DNA from: Massilia sp. erpn
Lineage (GTDB): Bacteria > Pseudomonadota > Gammaproteobacteria > Burkholderiales > Burkholderiaceae_D
Direction of reading: 5' to 3'
Length of the DNA: 64,000 bases
Assembly: GCF_024400215.1 (NCBI RefSeq)
Contig: NZ_CP053748.1
Coordinates: 2,046,001-2,110,000, forward strand
Shown here: positions 44,831 through 52,712 of the stretch, piece by piece
How the letters are laid out: every line of letters begins with the position of its first letter
Numbering within the stretch: position 1 is the stretch's first letter
Position numbers and translations under genes: made by a program
Notes under the pieces: generated by a model
Seen by the model: the letters and a program-made list of their open reading frames with translations, nothing else
Told to the model about the DNA's origin: nothing
Databases searched by the model: none

Positions 44831-45392
44831 GCCAGCATACTACTGTTTGCTAGGTACAACCACATGCCGAACCATGGCAGAATGGGGCGTTTATTGGCAA
44901 TCCTTGGGAACAGCATTCACGCTAATAGCGGGAATAATAGGCCTTTACAAAGTATATCGGGAACTACAACGCCTTACGGACCAGAAAGCCAATGAGTTAG
45001 AGAGCAAAAATACCGCGATGAAATTAAAGCGGACAGAATTCTTCCTTAACCAGCACAGAAGGCTTTTCGACAATTCCGAGTTATATTCTGTTCTTTGCCT
45101 GATAGACGACGATAGTAATAAATTAACCGAGCCAGGAATGGCTGATAAAAAGCGTAAATTTCTCACATTTCTGGAGGAAATAGCATTACTTGTAAAATCT
45201 GATCAGATTGACCCAGAAGTGGCATATTATATGTTTGGATATTATTCCATTTGCGTCTTATCAGGACAAAATTTCGCACATGGAATAGATACCTCCCGAA
45301 AATACTGGGGTTTGCTATACGAGTTCACAAAAAGCTCAAAAGTTTACTTGGATGAAAATCCAGATGGCCCACCAAAAAACATGAGCTTATAA
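44823..45392 (+). CDS. Single-span membrane protein, second gene of a two-gene unit
   Basis: A 189-residue protein with one hydrophobic segment (about residues 26-43, SLGTAFTLIAGIIGLYKVY), then a coiled-coil-prone stretch (RELQRLTDQKANELESKNTA in pieces) and a helical cytoplasmic domain (FLTFLEEIALLVKSDQID, AYYMFGYYSICVL). The plan resembles membrane-anchored effectors or sensors of two-gene defence units, but no family is recognised. It overlaps the previous gene by 8 bases. Confidence 0.68.
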   Translation: MNEPAYYCLLGTTTCRTMAEWGVYWQSLGTAFTLIAGIIGLYKVYRELQRLTDQKANELESKNTAMKLKRTEFFLNQHRRLFDNSELYSVLCLIDDDSNKLTEPGMADKKRKFLTFLEEIALLVKSDQIDPEVAYYMFGYYSICVLSGQNFAHGIDTSRKYWGLLYEFTKSSKVYLDENPDGPPKNMSL

Positions 45393-45539
45393 AAATTTTC
45401 ATTTTTATATTCTATGCGCATGCCCACTACCATATCAGAAGCTTTTTCGACTAGATGTGAGGTCGAATCTGTGATCGCGGATAACTTGTTGATTAAGGTG
45501 GAGTTTTTGTGTGATCGCATATTCATGCGTTTGAAACGC

Positions 45540-45803
45540 GCATGAACAGTGGCGTTTAGCGAGGAGGCGGGGCTTGGGAATCTTCAGGCCGACTTTCCCG
45601 GCACGAGTCTCGTACGCCCGGTCGCGGTAGCCGTTACGGCTGTTGATTCGCTCGTCGGTACGTTCACCGTAAGCGGCCTGGCAAAGCGCTTCGGCATTCA
45701 TCTCCATCAAGCGTTGCAGGGCATGCTGCAATGTCTGGCGAATGAAATTTGCGTCTGCTCCCTTTTCGGCGAGCTCAGAAAATGCGATAGTGGCTGTGGT
45801 CAT
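45540..45803 (-). pseudogene. IS256-family transposase, N-terminal fragment
   Basis: The first 80 residues match the IS256-type N-terminus: LQHALQRLMEMNAEALCQAAYGERTDERINSRNGYRDR in pieces, then AGKVGLKIPKPR. The match stops abruptly near 45560 and the frame continues into unrelated sequence. It lies on the same strand as, and would precede, the C-terminal fragment at 35511-36298, with about 70-90 residues missing from the middle. A TGTGATTCT end repeat lies outside it at 45863. Most likely the two are parts of one broken copy. Confidence 0.82.
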
Positions 45804-46151
45804 TGTGGCTTCCTATTGGTTGAGTTGAGTCTTCGCAAACCAAAATTTACCTTAAGAATCACAATGGCCGCCCCTTCAGGCAGCCTTCCTAAACGCCGAT
45901 CCCGGCGCAGTCGTCATACACCACTTTCTGGGACGCCATCAAGGCGATGGCGACACACTTTGATCAAGCAAACAGCGACAGCGTGCTCGACTTCAAAATG
46001 TAGGAGATCCGGATTGTTTATGGTACTGCTATGAGAAGGTCGCATTGGTGGAAATAATCAGATGACGGCTTGAGTCGCTAGCGTATTGAGCAGTGTTCAC
46101 GGGGCTTCGGTCACTCCAGATTGTTAGATTTTTTTTGAGGATTTAAGATCA
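45804..46151. other. Island right junction, no intact gene
   Basis: 348 bases. It holds the IS256 end (45850-45863) and a possible gene tail on the plus strand ending in a TAG at 46001-46003 (reading TTFWDAIKAMATHFDQANSD and DFKM). Nothing else is recognisable. Confidence 0.45.
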
Positions 46152-47345
46152 ATGCAGGAAGATTTTGATTGCCTGTACTGTGGTAAGGCCAAAGAAGGTA
46201 AGGAGTCGAGCTTAGAGCACGCCATTCCCCAATTCATGGGCGGTGATTCGGCCCCGCAGCACTTTCACTTGTCCAATGTATGTGCGACTTGTAACAACCG
46301 TCTAGGACTATTCGTCGATGCTTCGTATGCAAAGTCGTGGTTCCTCACGAACACGTTTGCTATGGCGGCAAGGTCGCTCTGCACTCAAGTTGCTGACCCC
46401 GGCATCCCGCTGACTTACATTGGACCGGTGGATATTCCTAACTTGGAGATTCCGGAGGAGCATATCGCAGAAAGCTGGATTGGGCCTTCGGGCGAAACCG
46501 TTATCTGGATACGCAAGCACGATGAGCGGATGAACTCGTATGCGGGTGGGAATCCAATCTCGGCTAAGAAGGCAGCATCGGTTGCGTACTTCTTCCCTGT
46601 TACGAATGAAGAGTTAGGGTTCAGGCTTGGATGGAAGAGCTTCCAACGTGCTTTTGCCAAGCGCTCGGCTCGAAAGATCATTGGTGCTCAATTGGTTGGC
46701 TCAGGAGATGATTCTGGCGCAGACCTAGCTTATTTGATGTTCGACGAGCCAGGCGACGTCGACACAAGGAACGTTTTGGCAATTCGCACCGCGATAGGGG
46801 GCGGGTTCCCTGGCAAGATCCCTATGAATCTGAAGTTCAGCCAACGCTTCATGTGCAAGATGGCGCTTGCCGTAGGTTATGGCTTGTTCGGGGGCGATTT
46901 TCTTTTGGATAACGTGGCTCTGGAAGCCAGGAAGGGACTATGGCCCAATGAGGAAGCGGGCGTTTCCACTATACGAGGCACGGATCCGCTTCGCATGATG
47001 AACATGCCGAACGCTGCTCTTCTTGGTTACCCAGGTGCTGTAGTGGTTCTCGTTATGAATGTGGGCAATAAGTGGTGCTTAACAGTGTCGGTCGATGAAA
47101 AGATGCCTTTTAATATAGAACTTGGGAGCGACGCACTGGCGAGCCCTCATGTGAGTCGCGAAGAGGGATACGTGCTGATGCTGTTCCCATATTTAGATAA
47201 GGCTTTCGAGATGACGCTCGCAGAGCTCTTGGTACATCGTCTTGGCGTGATACCGAATGCTCAGCTTCAAGAGATCGATAATCGTAGGCAGGCATCTGTG
47301 GCATTCTGGGAGGATTTGTCGAAAGTCACTCCCGAGTCTACTTGA
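46152..47345 (+). CDS. HNH endonuclease domain-containing protein
   Basis: A 397-residue protein. The first 55 residues form an HNH-type zinc module: CLYCGKAKEG, then LEHAIPQFMGGDSAP, then NVCATCNNRLG, with two CxxC pairs binding zinc and His as general base, as in HNH_5 proteins. The remaining 340 residues are uncharacterised, with a mixed alpha/beta pattern. Codon use is intermediate, lower GC than the flanks. Likely a DNA-targeting nuclease in the defence island. Confidence 0.83.
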   Translation: MQEDFDCLYCGKAKEGKESSLEHAIPQFMGGDSAPQHFHLSNVCATCNNRLGLFVDASYAKSWFLTNTFAMAARSLCTQVADPGIPLTYIGPVDIPNLEIPEEHIAESWIGPSGETVIWIRKHDERMNSYAGGNPISAKKAASVAYFFPVTNEELGFRLGWKSFQRAFAKRSARKIIGAQLVGSGDDSGADLAYLMFDEPGDVDTRNVLAIRTAIGGGFPGKIPMNLKFSQRFMCKMALAVGYGLFGGDFLLDNVALEARKGLWPNEEAGVSTIRGTDPLRMMNMPNAALLGYPGAVVVLVMNVGNKWCLTVSVDEKMPFNIELGSDALASPHVSREEGYVLMLFPYLDKAFEMTLAELLVHRLGVIPNAQLQEIDNRRQASVAFWEDLSKVTPEST

Positions 47346-47673
47346 TCTTCTGTATTCTCCGAGAAGAAGCCTAGAGTATGGCAAGAAGGCAAGTTGGCCG
47401 GAGCAAGCCGGCCAGCAACGATCAAGGAAGTCAGTACTAAGCGTCAAAAAAGGGATCAACAACACCAGTCTCGTTCACTCATTGTTGCTTCCCACTTAGA
47501 TAGCTAAGCAATAGTACCCGGTGGCGTGGGCTGTTGAAATTTGGTGGAATTTGGTAGGAACAGGGTGACGTAAGAAGTCCATGGTTGCAGGCCTCTCGAG
47601 GTTGTTTATGTAGTAGTTTACGTGCCAAGGTATGCATAACCCGATTAATACCTGGTAGCCGAGAGTCGTGAAC
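47346..47673. other. Intergenic region, nothing recognised
   Basis: 328 bases between the HNH gene and the terminator next to ccdB. Short open frames exist but lack start signals or family likeness. Confidence 0.5.
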
Positions 47674-47714
47674 AACGCCGCGCAAGCCATTGGCTTGCGC
47701 GGCGTTCTTTTTTT
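47674..47714. terminator. Strong terminator downstream of ccdAB
   Basis: A perfect 15-bp stem (AACGCCGCGCAAGCC) with loop ATT and a TTCTTTTTTT tract on the plus side. It lies 7 bases beyond the ccdB stop and can stop transcription entering from the HNH gene side. Confidence 0.88.
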
Positions 47715-47720
47715 GCTTTC

Positions 47721-48038
47721 TCAGTATGCTCCGAAGAGCCGATCCAGGGCGCCTTGAGTTTCAAACTGATACGCGCGGGCCGACGCGACATTGATTTTGA
47801 GCTCGCTTAAGGGGATGGCACCAAGCTGTGGGGTGTCCATGACATGATCCTCACCGTTGACTGCGATGATGGGAAACAGGTCTGGCGGAAGCGTCACCGA
47901 TGGAAACGCCGATAAGGGACGGAGCGGAACAACAATTCTCGTTGCCAAGCCACTGATCACATTGCTTTGCACATCGACGAGGTAAGGGATATTGCGGTGG
48001 TTCTTGCCCGGATTGGCGAAAATGTCGAAGCGGCTCAT
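47721..48038 (-). CDS. ccdB: CcdB-family toxin
   Basis: A 105-residue toxin of the CcdB fold, which poisons DNA gyrase. Family features are FDIFANPGK near the start, IPYLVDVQSNVI near residue 19, RIVVPLRPLSA near 36 and LFPIIAVNGEDHVMDTPQLGAIP near 55-77. The C-terminal residues in CcdB that contact GyrA (Trp-Gly-Ile in F plasmid) are here FGAY. The start overlaps the antitoxin stop in TGATG, typical of coupled toxin-antitoxin genes. Confidence 0.88.
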   Translation of the reverse strand: MSRFDIFANPGKNHRNIPYLVDVQSNVISGLATRIVVPLRPLSAFPSVTLPPDLFPIIAVNGEDHVMDTPQLGAIPLSELKINVASARAYQFETQGALDRLFGAY

Positions 48039-48289
48039 CAGAAAGATCGCCACTCTTCAAGTGCCAGACCTTCCTCCTCCACCCGCCGGTTGTAGGCCGC
48101 CAGAAAGTCAGCATGCTCTTCATTCCATTGCCGCTCCTGACGTAATTGAATCTCCTCGCGTAAGCGTTGCTCGCAGACTTGTGAGATGTTAATGCCAAGA
48201 CTCTTCGCAGCTTGGTATACATCCAGTGAGAGCGTGATATTGGTTGCTTTTTTTGCAGGCAGTTTTGATGGAGGCGGAGAAATTTTCAT
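48038..48289 (-). CDS. ccdA: CcdA-family antitoxin
   Basis: An 83-residue antitoxin. The N-terminal half has a ribbon-helix-helix pattern (NITLSLDVYQAAKSLGINIS) for DNA binding and autorepression; the C-terminal half is an acidic, flexible toxin-binding helix (WNEEHADFLAAYNRRVEEEGLALEEWRSF in pieces), matching CcdA. The ATG is chosen because upstream residues do not fit the family. The operator is expected just upstream, near 48290-48350. Confidence 0.88.
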   Translation of the reverse strand: MKISPPPSKLPAKKATNITLSLDVYQAAKSLGINISQVCEQRLREEIQLRQERQWNEEHADFLAAYNRRVEEEGLALEEWRSF

Positions 48290-48369
48290 GATGATCCAAT
48301 GCGCATCAGGAATGTGGAAATGCAATGCGTATTGTAGCTTTCCTGGGAATAAAGAGTACTCTCGGGTGA

Positions 48370-48408
48370 AAAAACTCCCGGTAAGCATCTGATTTGCCGG
48401 GAGTTTTT
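48370..48408. terminator. Bidirectional terminator
   Basis: A 12-bp perfect stem AAAAACTCCCGG / CCGGGAGTTTTT around a 15-nt loop, with A and T runs on both sides, between ccdA and the M4 protease stop. It terminates the protease transcript, 10 bases past its stop. Confidence 0.88.
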
Positions 48409-48418
48409 GTCTTCGCGC

Positions 48419-50500
48419 TTAGTGCTTGGCGACGATGTCGGCGATCGCAGCGTCGATGGCCGGAACGAAGTCCTGCACCTGCGTGGCAGAGTTGACCGTC
48501 TTCAGCATATTGCGCGCTTTGCTATTGGCCAAGGGTGTGCTGTAGGCGGCGATCTCCGCCGGCTCGTTGACGTTGGCCGTGAAGCGCAGGGACACGCTGA
48601 CTTTTTTCCCGGCTGCCAGCACATCGTTTTTGCGGTTGGCATTCCGGCTGGTCAAGGCGTCGGACAGGATCTGGATCGGCACCAGATTGCGGCTGCTTTG
48701 TCCGCTTTGCAGCTTGCCCGACCAGATCGCGTTATTGGCGGCGTCGACCGGGCGGCCAAATGCGTTCTGGAACACCGCAGTAATTAAGCCATCGTAGCTG
48801 CCTGCCGGCTCGGAGGGATACAAGGCCAGGCTTTCGGGACTCTGGGCAAAGTGGTCAACGATGGCCTTGACGCCTGGATTCGAGCTATACGCTTCAATGA
48901 ATTGAGCCAGCTTTTTGGGTGCGGCGGCAGCCTGCAGATGCTCGATCCAGCGACTGATGCCAGCCGGTTCGCCAGGCCGGCCGGTATAGGCCAGATACAA
49001 CTGCTCAACCAGCCATTGATAGTTGTCGCAATTGACGCCGACAGCATTGAATGCCGTGCTCACTTGGCTGGCGTTATATCCACGATTGCCGGCGGCCTGC
49101 TCCACGCCGCATGCGCCTTCATTAAAGGTGCTTGATGGCGTCCAGTACAGGCGGTTTGCGTCGACCATGACCTCGAATGCCTTGCGGGTATTCCATCCCG
49201 GCGAAGTGGCGAGCAGATGAAATGCCTTGTTATAGATGCCGCTGATGTAGTGCACGCTATCGCTTGGCAACATATCCGAGACATGGATTTTGGAGCGCCC
49301 ATCCAGCGGCGGATTGTACATATAGCGCAAGGCGTCGGCGGTTTTCGTGATGCTGGCGCCAACCTTGAAGTCATTGCTATCCGTCAGATAATATTCCAGT
49401 GCCTCGCCGGCCATATCGGAAAATGCTTCATTCATTCCACCTGCCTGTGAAAGGTAGAGCAGCTTGGCGTTTTGCGCTGTAAAGCCATGGCTGATCTCAT
49501 GCGCGAGAACGTCGGCGGATACCAGGGGATAGAACCTGTTATAGCCATCGCCAATAATGATGGAACCGCCAGTCCATGCCGCCCCCTCAAAACCTTGGGC
49601 ATAGTGCACCCGCATCACCAGTTGCTGCGGAAGCGGCGACAGGCCAAACCAATCGCCATACATTTTGATCGTGGCATTGCCGAAGAAATGCGCATCGTTT
49701 AAAGGTGAGTAGGCGCCGTTGACTGGCTTAAACGTGTTGCGGGGGCAAGCGAATTGAAAAGCAGTGTCCAAATCATCCGTGCTGTTATTTTGATTGACGG
49801 TTTTAACGCTGCCATTATCCATCGCGCAGTTACTGCTGACATCCAGGGCAGCGTACTTGACACCGAATTCGTATTGGCCAACCTTGGTATTGCCGCCGGG
49901 GCCGCCAGCTTTGGCACGAGCCAAACCATCCCATTGCTGCAATACTTCGCCGGTATTGGCATCCATCAAAAAGAACGGCCTGTTTGGCTGATTGCCATTG
50001 GGCATGAAGAATGACACCAGATACACCAGGCGCGCGGATTGGCCGTCGTACAGATGCACATACAGCTGAACCTGTTCTTCCTCCCATTGCGCTTTCGCTA
50101 CCTTGCTTTTGGCCAGATTCAGGATGGCTGCGGAGGAGAGTTGCGGCGTTGCGGCCCGTACGTCGCTGGCGATGTCCTGGATGAATGTGCCGCTCAGGGA
50201 AGGCGCCGCCTTGCTGTTTTCCCGGTGCTCCACCACATTGCTGTTCAACACCGGAATGCCGCGGTACAGCTGTTGATATTTGGTAATAATTTTTCCATTT
50301 GGAAGAGTCTGGCTATGAATGGCTTTTAAATCGCCATTATTCAGTCCCAGCTTTTCAGCGGTGGTTGGCATCCCCTTGGCCAGCATGGCGTCATATTTTG
50401 AAACAATCGTATCGATATCAATACGGCTTGCTGCTTGTACTCCAGTAGTACCAAATGCGAACGCCGCCCATACCGCTCCCTTTTTTAAAGTCGCTTGCAT
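48419..50500 (-). CDS. Secreted M4 (thermolysin-like) metalloprotease with DUF4214-like C-terminus
   Basis: A 693-residue protein: signal peptide (cleavage near residue 24, VQA), FTP/PepSY propeptide (about 30-195, with LVYLVSFFMPNG), M4 catalytic domain (about 200-500) with VLAHEISHGF zinc histidines, GGMNEAFSDMAGEA with the third ligand Glu, and VHYISGIYNKAFHL with a further conserved histidine. The last 190 residues share the DUF4214-like module of the subtilase at 29575 (EQLYLAYTGRPGEPAG). Divergent from a metzincin gene. Extracellular protein digestion is likely. The ATG chosen follows GGGGAC. Confidence 0.9.
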   Translation of the reverse strand: MQATLKKGAVWAAFAFGTTGVQAASRIDIDTIVSKYDAMLAKGMPTTAEKLGLNNGDLKAIHSQTLPNGKIITKYQQLYRGIPVLNSNVVEHRENSKAAPSLSGTFIQDIASDVRAATPQLSSAAILNLAKSKVAKAQWEEEQVQLYVHLYDGQSARLVYLVSFFMPNGNQPNRPFFLMDANTGEVLQQWDGLARAKAGGPGGNTKVGQYEFGVKYAALDVSSNCAMDNGSVKTVNQNNSTDDLDTAFQFACPRNTFKPVNGAYSPLNDAHFFGNATIKMYGDWFGLSPLPQQLVMRVHYAQGFEGAAWTGGSIIIGDGYNRFYPLVSADVLAHEISHGFTAQNAKLLYLSQAGGMNEAFSDMAGEALEYYLTDSNDFKVGASITKTADALRYMYNPPLDGRSKIHVSDMLPSDSVHYISGIYNKAFHLLATSPGWNTRKAFEVMVDANRLYWTPSSTFNEGACGVEQAAGNRGYNASQVSTAFNAVGVNCDNYQWLVEQLYLAYTGRPGEPAGISRWIEHLQAAAAPKKLAQFIEAYSSNPGVKAIVDHFAQSPESLALYPSEPAGSYDGLITAVFQNAFGRPVDAANNAIWSGKLQSGQSSRNLVPIQILSDALTSRNANRKNDVLAAGKKVSVSLRFTANVNEPAEIAAYSTPLANSKARNMLKTVNSATQVQDFVPAIDAAIADIVAKH

Positions 50501-50868
50501 GAAAGTCCCCATAAGTGATTACTGTTGCCTGGCGCAGGTTCTGCCAGGGAAGATGAATTATTCATTTTCCAATTAACTTTATCATGGAGTTATTTTCATC
50601 TGATTCAACTGTTGTATCGCATATGGAAATATTGAGTGTTGTGTAAATTGGCGAGAATCGCACCAACCCCGATGGGCCAGAATGGCATGGCCAGGTCATG
50701 CAAAAAACAGATAATTATGAGATAAAAACTCATTAAGCGGAACTGGCGAATCAAAAGTACCTACGCGTCCACGCAATTTAAGAGAGGTTGCGGTTTCGTG
50801 CTTGTGCACGGCCGCACCGTTAAACCGCACACTTCGCGGTCAACTAAGTTGTACAGATAAAGGACTTT
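50501..50868. other. Divergent promoter region between two protease genes
   Basis: 368 bases. A long hairpin with GCGGTTT/AAACCGC arms and an inner GTGC..GCAC region lies at 50791-50829, 40 bases before the metzincin start, a possible regulatory site. No gene is visible. Confidence 0.5.
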
Positions 50869-52632
50869 ATGATGAAGGGTTTAAGTGCTTTTGTATCGCA
50901 ATTTACGCTGGCCAGTGCCTTGCTTGTCCCCGCAGCCGGATGGGCGCAAAGCGTGGATTTCTTCACTCCCTTGAGTTCCGGCCAGCTCGGCAAGATGGAT
51001 GCGGTCCAATCCCAGCATCTGAGCAAGATCCAGGGCCGCGCCACCACCAAGGAAGTGACGCTGATCCGCCTGAACGCTGCAGCGTTCCAGGCCAGCAGCC
51101 TGCGCATGGCCATGCCAGGTAGCAAGCCCTTAGACTTCAACAAGACCCAGCTGGAAACCCGCAGCCCCACCGAGGCCACCTGGTATGGCAAGCTGTCCGG
51201 CATTCCCGGTACGGCGATTCTGGTCATCCGTGATGGCAATGTGACGGGCAGCGTACGCGACAACGGCAATCTGTACAGCATCGAACCGCTGGGACAAGGC
51301 GTGCATGCCCTGATCAAGGTCGACCAGAGCAAATTCCCCGAGGATGAGCCGCCTTCGTTCCGGGAAAAGCAAAGCCAAAACCCGGCGCCGCTACCGGAGG
51401 CAAAGCAGTCCGCCTCCCAGGCTGACGGGCCGACCGTCATTAATGTACTGGTGGCGTACACGGCGGCCGCGCGCTCGGCCGTCGGCGATATCGCCGCCAC
51501 CATCGACCTGGCGGTGGCCGAGGCCAACCAGTCCTACATCAACAGCAATATCAATATCCGCCTGGCCAAGGTCAATACCTTCGAGGTTGGCTATTCCGAA
51601 AGCGGCAAGAGTTACGGGCAGATCGTGCAGGACTTCAAAGGCATGAACGATGTGGTGAATAACCGCAATATCACCGCAGCGGATATGTCGGTCCTGATCG
51701 TCAACCAGACCGATTACTGCGGCATGGCCGATGCGATCATGGCCAACGCCTCCAGCGCCTTCGCGGCGGTGCATATCGGCTGCGCAACGGGTTACTACTC
51801 CTTCGCCCATGAGCTGGGCCATCTGCAGGGCGCGCGCCACGACATCGCCAACGATCCGACCCAGCAGCCCTTCCCGTATGGGCATGGCTTCCAGCACACG
51901 TCGCCGACACCGGCATGGCGCACCATCATGGCTTATAACTGCGTCGGCAATTGCGATCGCCTGCAGTACTGGTCGAATCCATCGGTGACGTACAACGGCT
52001 ACGCGATGGGCAATGTCGGCGCGGCGAATAATGCGCGCGTGCTCAACGAGACAGCGGCTACCGTCGCCGGCTTCCGCAACAGCCAGGCGTATACGCGCTG
52101 CGCCGACGAGCACCAGACCTGCACGGTGAGCGGCACGCGCAATATCGCTTACGGCGCCAATGGCAAATTCGTGTACCGCACCGTGACGGGCAGCTTTGTC
52201 TGCGATAACAGCACTTTTGGCGACCCGCTTCCTGGCACGCCGAAAGCCTGCTATGCCGGCAAGATCGGCTATGCCTACTGCACAGCCGAGCATCAGAACT
52301 GCACCTTCGCCGGCACGCAGTCGATCACCTATGGCGCGGGCACCAAGTTCGCGCACAAGCTGGTTGCCAATAGCGTCATGTGCGATAACGGCAGCTTCGG
52401 CGATCCGAATCCCGGCGTGGTGAAAGCCTGCTATTCCGGCCCGGCTGGTTATGCCTACTGTTCCGCTCAGAATGGCCAATGCGCCGTTAACGGCACGCAG
52501 ACTGTGGCCTATGGCGCCAACGGCCAGTTCTTCTATCGCACCGTGAGCGGACCGATCGCCTGCACCGATGCGGCCTTTGGCGATCCGGCCTACGGCATCG
52601 GGAAGGCCTGCTTCGTCGGCCCGGCGCTGTAA
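50869..52632 (+). CDS. Secreted M12-like metzincin protease with three C-terminal repeats
   Basis: A 587-residue protein: signal peptide (cleavage near residue 27, AQS), propeptide (about 30-185), and a catalytic domain (about 190-400) with the metzincin motif HELGHLQGARH (three zinc histidines and Glu) and the Met-turn IMAYNC. Three tandem modules of about 55-60 residues follow (about 405-587), each with a leading cysteine, an xxYGAxxxFxxxxV core, and FGDPxPG..KACY. The modules may bind a surface polymer. It is divergent from the M4 protease, so both may be co-regulated. Confidence 0.9.
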   Translation: MMKGLSAFVSQFTLASALLVPAAGWAQSVDFFTPLSSGQLGKMDAVQSQHLSKIQGRATTKEVTLIRLNAAAFQASSLRMAMPGSKPLDFNKTQLETRSPTEATWYGKLSGIPGTAILVIRDGNVTGSVRDNGNLYSIEPLGQGVHALIKVDQSKFPEDEPPSFREKQSQNPAPLPEAKQSASQADGPTVINVLVAYTAAARSAVGDIAATIDLAVAEANQSYINSNINIRLAKVNTFEVGYSESGKSYGQIVQDFKGMNDVVNNRNITAADMSVLIVNQTDYCGMADAIMANASSAFAAVHIGCATGYYSFAHELGHLQGARHDIANDPTQQPFPYGHGFQHTSPTPAWRTIMAYNCVGNCDRLQYWSNPSVTYNGYAMGNVGAANNARVLNETAATVAGFRNSQAYTRCADEHQTCTVSGTRNIAYGANGKFVYRTVTGSFVCDNSTFGDPLPGTPKACYAGKIGYAYCTAEHQNCTFAGTQSITYGAGTKFAHKLVANSVMCDNGSFGDPNPGVVKACYSGPAGYAYCSAQNGQCAVNGTQTVAYGANGQFFYRTVSGPIACTDAAFGDPAYGIGKACFVGPAL

Positions 52633-52670
52633 ATATGGAAGGCGTCCGCTAGCGATGCCATAGCATCTGA

Positions 52671-52708
52671 AAAATCCGCAGCTGCCTGCCGGCGCTGCGG
52701 ATTTTTTT
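52671..52708. terminator. Bidirectional terminator between convergent genes
   Basis: A 12-bp perfect stem AAAATCCGCAGC / GCTGCGGATTTT with an 11-nt loop and T run on the plus side, between the metzincin gene and the RING-domain gene. Confidence 0.9.
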
Positions 52709-52712
52709 CGCG

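Noticed and set aside
45909..46003. Possible gene tail (TTFWDAIKAMATHF...DFKM)
   Set aside because: Only about 30 plausible residues with no start; it could be a remnant truncated at the island junction, but there is too little to annotate as a gene.
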